Source: Providencia stuartii
Lineage (GTDB): Bacteria > Pseudomonadota > Gammaproteobacteria > Enterobacterales > Enterobacteriaceae
DNA: 64,000 bases
Direction of reading: 5' to 3'
Assembly (NCBI GenBank): GCA_900455155.1
Contig: UGUC01000002.1
Location: forward strand, 1,984,001 to 2,048,000
Shown here: positions 58,550 to 64,000 of the stretch, one piece after another
How positions within the stretch are numbered: position 1 is the stretch's first letter
Layout: each line of letters starts with the position of its first letter
Program-made: the position numbers and the translations under genes
The notes under the pieces: model-generated
Seen by the model: only the letters and a program-made list of their open reading frames with translations
What the model was told of the DNA's origin: nothing
Database searches by the model: none

Positions 58550-58854
58550 CAGATAAAACAGGTGGAGCGGCTTTTCCAGTGCCAGCAACAGAGTTACATT
58601 GTGCTGATACCGGTATGACATTGCGAGATTATCTAGCGGCTAAGGCTATGCAGGGCGATTGGACAAATCAAAACTCAGAAGTTGGTTACTTTGCAAATTG
58701 CAACGACGAGCAGCTAGTTAACTCTGCAAAAATCTACTACCGCATGGCTGATGCAATGTTAAAGGCTAGGGGGGTGATAAACCACCCCAAAAATAAATTA
58801 AAAGATTTTATTAGCGCTTTTATAATGTTCTATAGTTCCATCCCCACGGGTTAA
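58546..58854 (+). CDS. Phage-type hypothetical protein
   Basis: 102 residues: TGGAAFPVPATE and GMTLRDYLAAKAMQG are common in small phage proteins of recombination regions; ADAMLKAR is usually near the end, so the extra ~25 residues here may be an extension after loss of the native stop. Preceded by GGAGGGAG. Confidence 0.6.
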   Translation: MTDKTGGAAFPVPATELHCADTGMTLRDYLAAKAMQGDWTNQNSEVGYFANCNDEQLVNSAKIYYRMADAMLKARGVINHPKNKLKDFISAFIMFYSSIPTG

Positions 58855-59295
58855 CACCAAGAAAATACTATTTCCTTTTTTTACTATTTTCACCAATGAA
58901 TCCGTTGGATTAACTTGGAAGAACTCGTTGTTTACTATTTCACCATTTCTTTTAAGGACGGAACTAATTACTTTGTAACTAAAAACATTAGATTCTTTGT
59001 CGAAAGCCCACTCAGACACTTGATGGAGCTGTTGTACATTCCCATCTTTTGTTAGCGTCATAGCATCTAACTCTGCTACGCCTTCTTCCTTTAAATTAAG
59101 AACTTTCATGAATTTTAAGTCAAGAGTTTCATCAACATAAAGCCAGCGACCAAGCAGATCACTTTCAGAATATGGTCGTGGCAACAGCTCCACTTTTTTG
59201 TTTTTTTCTGATACTTCAGCATTGTTGGCATGACTAATAATAGGAGCGCAAGAAAAAGTTAATATAACAGAGAGGAGTACAATTATTGTCTTCAT
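58798..59295 (-). CDS. Secreted or periplasmic protein of unknown function
   Basis: 165 residues. The signal peptide MKTIIVLLSVILTFSCAPI has a likely cleavage after SHA. The mature part has SESDLLGRWLYVDETLDL and ends with IFLVLTRGDGTIEHYKS, like a small beta-barrel/lipocalin-like periplasmic protein. No family recognised. Convergent overlap with the 58546 gene. Confidence 0.55.
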   Translation of the reverse strand: MKTIIVLLSVILTFSCAPIISHANNAEVSEKNKKVELLPRPYSESDLLGRWLYVDETLDLKFMKVLNLKEEGVAELDAMTLTKDGNVQQLHQVSEWAFDKESNVFSYKVISSVLKRNGEIVNNEFFQVNPTDSLVKIVKKGNSIFLVLTRGDGTIEHYKSANKIF

Positions 59296-59393
59296 TTCAA
59301 ATCACCTTAATTTAACTTAGGCAAATATATCAGATTAGTTAACTCATTCATATCGCTATTAATAGTGAAGAATACACGCATAAGGAATTAATT

Positions 59394-59524
59394 ATGGGTG
59401 ATGTAGGAGATGATTTTCGCGCATACAAGGAAATGGTAAAAGAGCGGAAATTAGAGCGATTTAAAAATAATACGGAGCAACTAAAGGATATAGATATTCC
59501 GTATACAAGAGATTCCAATGGGAG
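59394..59524 (+). pseudogene. Phage hypothetical gene truncated by an IS3-type element
   Basis: MGDVGDDFRAYKEMVKERKL and ERFKNNTEQLKDIDIPYTRD look phage-like. After ~43 codons the frame enters the IS3 inverted repeat and continues only by chance to 59654. Confidence 0.55.
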
Positions 59525-59562
59525 GGTAATCCCCCCGTTTTTAACCGAGGTTATAAGTAGAA

Positions 59563-60390
59563 TCAGGTCATTCGTTGTAGATGTTGCATTGGGGTATAGC
59601 CATTCAACGCCATGTTCGGCCGTTCGTGATTATAAAACCATTGCCACCGTGTAGCATAGTCTTGTCATTCATCCAGTGATGAAAACAAGTATTGCCCTAA
59701 CCACTCATAGCGGACTGTCCGATTATAACGCTCAATGTAAGCATTTTGCTGCGGATTACCTGGCTGGATAAAGTTTATTTTGATATCTTGCAGATTAGCC
59801 CATGATATCAATATATTACTGGTGTATTCTGGCCCATTATCACAGCGTATGGAAACCGGTTTTCCTTTCCACTCAATAAGTTGCTCTAGTACTCTTACAA
59901 CCCGACTCGCCGGCAGGGAAAAATCCACTTCAATAGCTAATGCTTCACGATTAAAATCATCGATGATATTCAATAAACGGACTGAGCGCCCATCCGACAG
60001 TTGATCATGCATAAAGTCCATTGACCAACATTCATTGCTCGTTTCGGGTACCGTCAGTGGCTCGGGTTTATCCCGTTTTAGGCGTTTCTTCGGCTTTATT
60101 CGCATGTTCAGTGACAACGCACAATAAATTCGGTAAACCCTTTTGTGGTTAAATCTTAAATTTTTTACGTTTCGAAGGTATAAAAAGCACAAGCCAAATC
60201 CCCAGTTGCGCTGGCTATCAGTGATGCGTATCAGCCAGTCAGCTATTGCTTCATTTTCTTTACTCAGTTTAGCTTGATAACGATAGCAACTTTCGCTCAC
60301 TACAAATAACTGGCAGGCAAAACGTACGCTGATATTCCGTATTTTGACAGCTTCTTGCGCCATCCGCTTTCGATGCGATGGCTTCACCAC
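59563..60390 (-). CDS. IS3-family transposase OrfB, with premature TGA
   Basis: DDE catalytic residues are visible: SMDFMHDQ (Asp), [12 protein letters not shown] (Asp) and AYIERYNRT (Glu). A TGA at 59665-59667 follows YLFSSLDE. The same frame then reads [17 protein letters not shown] and ends HLQRMT at 59563. The truncated product keeps the DDE triad but lacks the C-terminal ~34 residues. Confidence 0.88.
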
Positions 60391-60650
60391 TTTTTTGCCA
60401 TAGCTTCCTGAATGATCTCAGCTTTCAACCTTTCTTCTGCATACATTTTTTTGAGGCGGCGATTTTCCTCTTCCAGTTCTTTCAAGCGGGTCATCATGGA
60501 AGCATCCATCCCACCAAAGCGTGAGCGCCACTTATAAAAACTGGCGTTGCTCATACCATGTTCGCGGCACAGTTCAGAAACAGGCGTTCCCGCCTCAGCT
60601 TGCTTAAGGATGGTGATAATTTGGCTATCGGTAAAACGTGCTTTTTTCAT
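60384..60650 (-). CDS. IS3-family OrfA with -1 frameshift site
   Basis: 88 residues: [20 protein letters not shown] and the [21 protein letters not shown], followed by a leucine-zipper-like helix. The heptamer A AAA AAG (60390-60396, minus strand) lies just before its stop and would give the OrfAB fusion transposase. Confidence 0.9.
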   Translation of the reverse strand: MKKARFTDSQIITILKQAEAGTPVSELCREHGMSNASFYKWRSRFGGMDASMMTRLKELEEENRRLKKMYAEERLKAEIIQEAMAKKW

Positions 60651-60736
60651 AGAGATCTCCTCAGTTCAGATTACGAGAAAATTCTACTTATTAATACACC
60701 GATTTTTCGGGGGGATTACCTCCTGAGAAGGTCGCT

Positions 60737-61335
60737 ATGCGCAAAGCCCGATTTACTGAACATCAGATTATCGCCGTTCTGAAACCTGTCGAAGCCGGAC
60801 GGACAGTCAAAGATGTCTGCCTGTGCATAATCCGGCGCCACTGGCAACGCCGGAGGCACTGAATCAGAGCTAGTCGGTTGATTTTATGCATGATGCGCTG
60901 ATCCGCGGCAGGTGTTTCCGAGCGTTCAATATCGTGGATGATTTTAATCGTGAAGCCCTGGCGATAGAAATTGATCTGAATATCCCGGCATAGCGCGTTG
61001 TCCGGGTATTGGACAGAATAGTTGCAACACGCGGATATCCAGTGAAAATACGGATGGATAATAGTCCGGAGCTTATATCACTGACACTGGCGCACTGGGC
61101 GGAAGAGCATGGTGTGATACTGGAATTTATTAAACCGGGTAAACCGACTCAGAATGCCTTTATCAAGCGTTTTAACCGGACGTACCGGACTGAAATACTG
61201 GATTTTTATCTGTTCCGGACACTGAAATGAAGTACGGGAAATCACGGAACGCTGGCAGAGGGAATATAACCGGGAGCGACCACATGAATCCCTGAATAAT
61301 CTGACACCGGAAGAATACCGGTTATTAGCTAAAAA
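60737..61335 (+). pseudogene. Decayed IS3-family element remnant
   Basis: An orfA start (MRKARFTEHQIIAVLKPVEA) breaks off at ~60825. Then orfB pieces follow: [30 protein letters not shown], and 61009-61230 RGYPVKIRMDNSPELISLTL. The catalytic Glu is replaced by Lys (AFIKRFN). Large internal deletion and stops show it is dead. The younger IS at 59525-60720 abuts it. Confidence 0.8.
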
Positions 61336-61370
61336 TAACGAAATCTCAAAAAATGTGTGGAACTGAAACG

Positions 61371-61703
61371 GGTGTACTTACATTTCCCCAGTAGCGATAA
61401 AAGCCACGAATCAACGCCTAAGCTGATTTCACCAACAGGATCCGATTGACCATCAAATGAACTGTCTAGCGTGACTTTAGAAACATGCATTTTTGATGAC
61501 GATGATGCTCGATTAATTTTTCGGTTGTTCAAGTGCGCCAAGCCAGACACTTTTTTGATATCTTCACGGCTGAATAGCGGCTTACCTGTTTTGGTTTCTC
61601 CGGAAGGTTTTAGCCTGCCCAATTTCACGTAATCAGATACCGTTCCCTTACTCAACGAAAATTCACGCGCGATTTGCGCTTCTGTTAAAAGTTCATCACT
61701 CAT
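61371..61703 (-). pseudogene. HTH protein truncated by the IS3 remnant
   Basis: From MSDELLTEAQIAREFSLSKG at 61703; a MerR/AlpA-like HTH (SLSKGTVSDYVKLGRL, KPLFSREDIKKV), then SSFDGQSDPVGEISLGVDSW. The frame runs into IS remnant DNA near 61371-61385, so the C-terminus is lost. Palindromic operator-like sites lie upstream. Confidence 0.6.
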
Positions 61704-61724
61704 GTGATCCTCAATGCCATCAAT

Positions 61725-61852
61725 AAAAAAGTTCGTCTGAAATTTTGCAGAACCCAAAAAGTTCGGACGAACTTTTTCAAAACGAACACATTCCTTTTAA
61801 ATCAAAAAGATAGAGTCATTGAATCTCAAAAAAGTTCGCCCGACATTTTTTT
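61725..61852. promoter_or_regulatory. Three palindromic operator-like sites
   Basis: The perfect 10-bp palindrome AAAAAGTTCG-GA-CGAACTTTTT occurs at 61756-61777. Degenerate copies lie at 61725-61746 (AAAAAAGTTCGTCTGAAATTTT) and 61828-61852 (AAAAAAGTTCGCCCGACATTTT). They lie directly upstream of the truncated HTH gene and suggest autoregulation. Confidence 0.6.
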
Positions 61853-61970
61853 ACATGTCTGTCTAAACATTGCGAGTCGCAAGCCCCCGCAATTGTTTTA
61901 TCTCGTCACAGTACCTTGACGGGGGAGGGATAAGGGTCGTATAGGCTGGGGATAACGATTAAGATCATTA

Positions 61971-61998
61971 AAAAGCCGCCAGCAACTTACCAGCGGCA
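61971..61998 (-). terminator. Terminator after the 62008 gene
   Basis: On the minus strand GCCGCTGG-N6-CTGGCGGC is followed by TTTTT, 10 nt past the stop. Confidence 0.6.
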
Positions 61999-62007
61999 AT
62001 ACATGCA

Positions 62008-62295
62008 CTAAAATTTGAATTTTTTCGGTGTCTCAAAAGCCCAGATAATAAAAAGGTATAGAAAAAAAATAATGATAGAAGAAATATAAATAATCCATTC
62101 TTGAGCATCATCTCCCTCCGAATTTACCGCTATATATAAACTCATAGTGCCAATACAATAAAAATATATAATGGCAAAAACCCTTTTCCGGTTTAGTTTT
62201 TTATCTCGATTAAAACAAGACATTGTTTTATTTCGAAGATAGAAATAAAAAACCAACCCTATTATTACTAAGCAATAATAAACAAAATAAAACAT
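62008..62295 (-). CDS. Small membrane protein, putative immunity partner
   Basis: 95 residues with three hydrophobic segments (YFVYYCLVIIGLVFYFYL, VFAIIYFYCIGTMSLYIA, IIYISSIIIFFLYLFIIWAF). It follows the PAAR-DUF4225 gene by 11 nt, the usual place for an immunity gene. Role inferred from position only. Confidence 0.5.
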   Translation of the reverse strand: MFYFVYYCLVIIGLVFYFYLRNKTMSCFNRDKKLNRKRVFAIIYFYCIGTMSLYIAVNSEGDDAQEWIIYISSIIIFFLYLFIIWAFETPKKFKF

Positions 62296-62306
62296 ATTCT
62301 TAACCT

Positions 62307-63604
62307 TTATTTATCCAAAGGATTTCCATCTAAGTCAGTGCTATATCTATTTCCATCCTGATCTGTGCATATTTTTATGGTTGATGGACTATCCGAATTT
62401 GAACTACCATCAATCAATATTGCTAAATAACAATCCTCAACAATCTCTTTCACATTTGTGATTTCTTCTGGATCATTGATAATCATCGTCACATGGTTAT
62501 TCTTTTGATCTAATACGAAAAGCTTTTTAACCTCTACAACAATTTTTGACAGAGCTACTGCGTCACTAAACAATTCGATAGCAAGTAACTTATTTGTCAT
62601 TTGTTTATAGGCGCGCTCCAAATCTTGCCTACCGTATTTTTTCAAAAAAAGATTTTTTTCAGCTTCGCCAAAGTCATTCAGTTTAGGAACCAGCTTTAAT
62701 TTTCCATGTAAAGATAAACCAAAATCAACCAGATCATATGCCAAACTCCCGACTGACTCACTAAACCCCAACTCTTTCGCAGCTAATTTGTATCCATTCC
62801 TAAGAGGACCGTTTACGTTACTATTTCCCTCATAGAATCCAACTCCACCTTCATATATTCCATTCGCTCCATGTGCCATCAGTGGAGCACCAAGCAAACA
62901 GCCTACACCAGTGGAACAGAGAGCTATTCCAGCAGTAAGCATTCCGATACCGCCTAGAAAGGACAGCCCATTCAGTAACCAATCTTTAGATTGACTTTTT
63001 AAATCTTTCTCTTCTTTTTTCAGCTCTGCTGAGCCTTGCTCATAGCTTTTTTGTCCTGATTCAACCTGATTAACAATCATGTAAGCAAATGCTTCTATTT
63101 GACTTCTAAAGGCATCTTTAATATCAGGGTAGTACAAATGCTTCTCGCATAACTCATCAGCGCAATCAATTAAGTGCTGAGCATCAATACGGATCCGGTT
63201 ATCTTTTTGTTCAGCATAAGCTGGTGGGCTTGAAGCATAACCATTATTTGGCTGCGCTGCCTGTTATCGCTGATATTGATTTTCTGATGATACAGGGCTA
63301 AATACTCTGCTCATTGCGGGTTTCTCACCAGCAATAACCACATTTGAGCCATACGAACAGCCACATTGTACAATAGAGCCATCAACCGCTTGAGGCTTAC
63401 CATGATTCATAAAAGCAGTCTGACCTGTAACAACCACACCTGTTTGTTTGCACTTAGGCATGTCGTCGTTTGATCTCCTACTCGTAGTGCCGCTTTTTGG
63501 CTTTGTCCACATGTGACACGGTCAATACTTGAAATGCAGGTGGCGCCCGTTGTGGTTTTATCCCCATCAAGCGCCATAGCTTTGCCAAAAATAGTTGCTC
63601 TCAT
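62307..63604 (-). pseudogene. PAAR-domain T6SS effector with DUF4225-like C-terminus (broken)
   Basis: The N-terminus MRATIFGKAMALDGDKTTTG and CPKCKQTGVVVTGQTAFMN, VDGSIVQCGCSYGSNVV form a PAAR spike tip. The frame breaks near 63457 (one C missing on the minus strand). A TAA at 63264-63266 interrupts the same frame that continues as QAAQPNNGYASSPPAYAEQ. The C-terminal part (62307-63137) carries DWLLNGLSFLGGIGMLTAGI, a Gly-rich hydrophobic stretch typical of DUF4225 proteins, and a C-terminal tail. The nonsense codon suggests real inactivation; the frameshift may be an error. Confidence 0.75.
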
Positions 63605-63891
63605 TTTGATTACATCCTTGTTTATATAAAGAAATTATTAGGTCAACATTTTTAAATACTTAAACTAAATTAACAAAACATTAATAACACAAATTTGTGT
63701 TAGTTTAAGTTCCGTCACAGAAATAAGCAATTGTTCATCTAAAACAAACATATTAGATAGTTAAATAAAGAATAGTCGCGCCTCTCCGCGTGTCACGCCC
63801 TCTTCTACCTTCGCTGACGTTTCGTATTGTCCACTTCCCTTAAAATAAGACAGCGATAATTAGATTTCCTGCCCTAAAATTTGCAGAGGTC
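63605..63891. other. AT-rich intergenic region and probable IS end
   Basis: No gene was found. From about 63828 (TGTCCACTTCCCTTAAAAT) it is probably the left end of the IS3-type element entering at the window edge. Confidence 0.4.
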
Positions 63892-63894
63892 ATG

Positions 63895-64000
63895 ATGAAA
63901 AAAGTTCGTTTTACTGAGACTCAAATCGTGAATATCTTAAAGCTCGCTGATTCAGGGATGAAAGTGGAAGACATTTGTCGCCAAAATGGGCTCGGTAATG
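63895..64000 (+). CDS. IS3-family OrfA, partial (continues beyond window)
   Basis: MKKVRFTETQIVNILKLADS then GMKVEDICRQNGLGN is the HTH of a different IS3-family OrfA from the one at 60384. AGAGG lies upstream. Only 35 codons are visible. Confidence 0.8.
   Translation, partial: MKKVRFTETQIVNILKLADSGMKVEDICRQNGLGN

Larger units (their letters stand above)
59525..60720 (-). mobile_element. IS3-family insertion sequence
   Basis: Inverted ends GGTAATCCCCCCG (59525) and CGGGGGGATTACC (60720) bound an orfA/orfB pair. A 3-bp duplication cannot be confirmed because the flanks differ (GAG, TCC). The right flank is the start of another IS3 remnant. Confidence 0.8.

Noticed and set aside
63264..63266. 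Reading the TAA in the PAAR gene as a normal stop of a short PAAR protein
   Set aside because: The same frame continues without break into the DUF4225-like part, so the gene was once continuous.
1..64000. CRISPR array, rRNA or tRNA genes
   Set aside because: No regularly spaced repeats, no rRNA sequence and no complete tRNA cloverleaf were seen.

Overview
The window looks like chromosome of a gammaproteobacterium of the order Enterobacterales, most likely Morganellaceae and Providencia-like. This rests on protein similarity to the E. coli SrmB, GrcA, Ung, GrpE, NadK, RecN, BamE, RnfH, RatA and SmpB proteins, on the conserved gene order ending in ssrA, and on the AT-rich composition. The genus is an inference.

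Region 1 (1-10444) is core chromosome: srmB (3' part), an inserted lipase-ankyrin gene, grcA, ung, grpE, nadK, recN, bamE, rnfH, ratA, smpB and the tmRNA gene ssrA. Control sites are visible: an FNR box before grcA, a sigma-32-type promoter before grpE and two LexA boxes before recN.

Region 2 (10417-53937) is a ~43.5-kb prophage integrated in the 3' end of ssrA. It is bounded by a 21-nt direct repeat and carries matching 16-nt arm-type sites at both ends. From the right end inward it has integrase, excisionase and small early genes with a C5 methyltransferase (all +). Next come a repressor/cro-type switch, then replication and recombination genes, a Q antiterminator and a + strand two-gene cargo cassette. 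These are followed by methyltransferase, lysis genes and a putative cos region. The structural genes (all -) are a lambda-type head (Nu1, A, W, B, C, D, E) joined to a Mu/SfV-type contractile tail, ending in a tail fibre with an SGNH-hydrolase domain. Several genes look like cargo rather than phage machinery: an LprI-like secreted protein with a small membrane protein, a GIY-YIG protein, an HExxH protein, a RipA-like membrane protein, and the NdpA-like plus membrane-protein pair.

Region 3 (53938-64000) is an eroded island at the same ssrA site. It holds a decayed P4/SlpA-type integrase, a helical protein of unknown role, Lar-like and phage-remnant small genes, an IS982-family element with a 6-bp target duplication, an IS3-family element beside an older IS3 remnant, a truncated HTH gene with palindromic operators, and a broken PAAR-DUF4225 type VI effector with a possible immunity gene. 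The start of another IS3-type transposase lies at the edge.

A caveat for the whole window: more than twenty reading-frame breaks, many in essential genes (grpE, recN and others), nearly all sit in mononucleotide runs and are repaired by a one-base change. The likeliest reading is uncorrected sequencing indels. Such genes are given below as single features over their full span.
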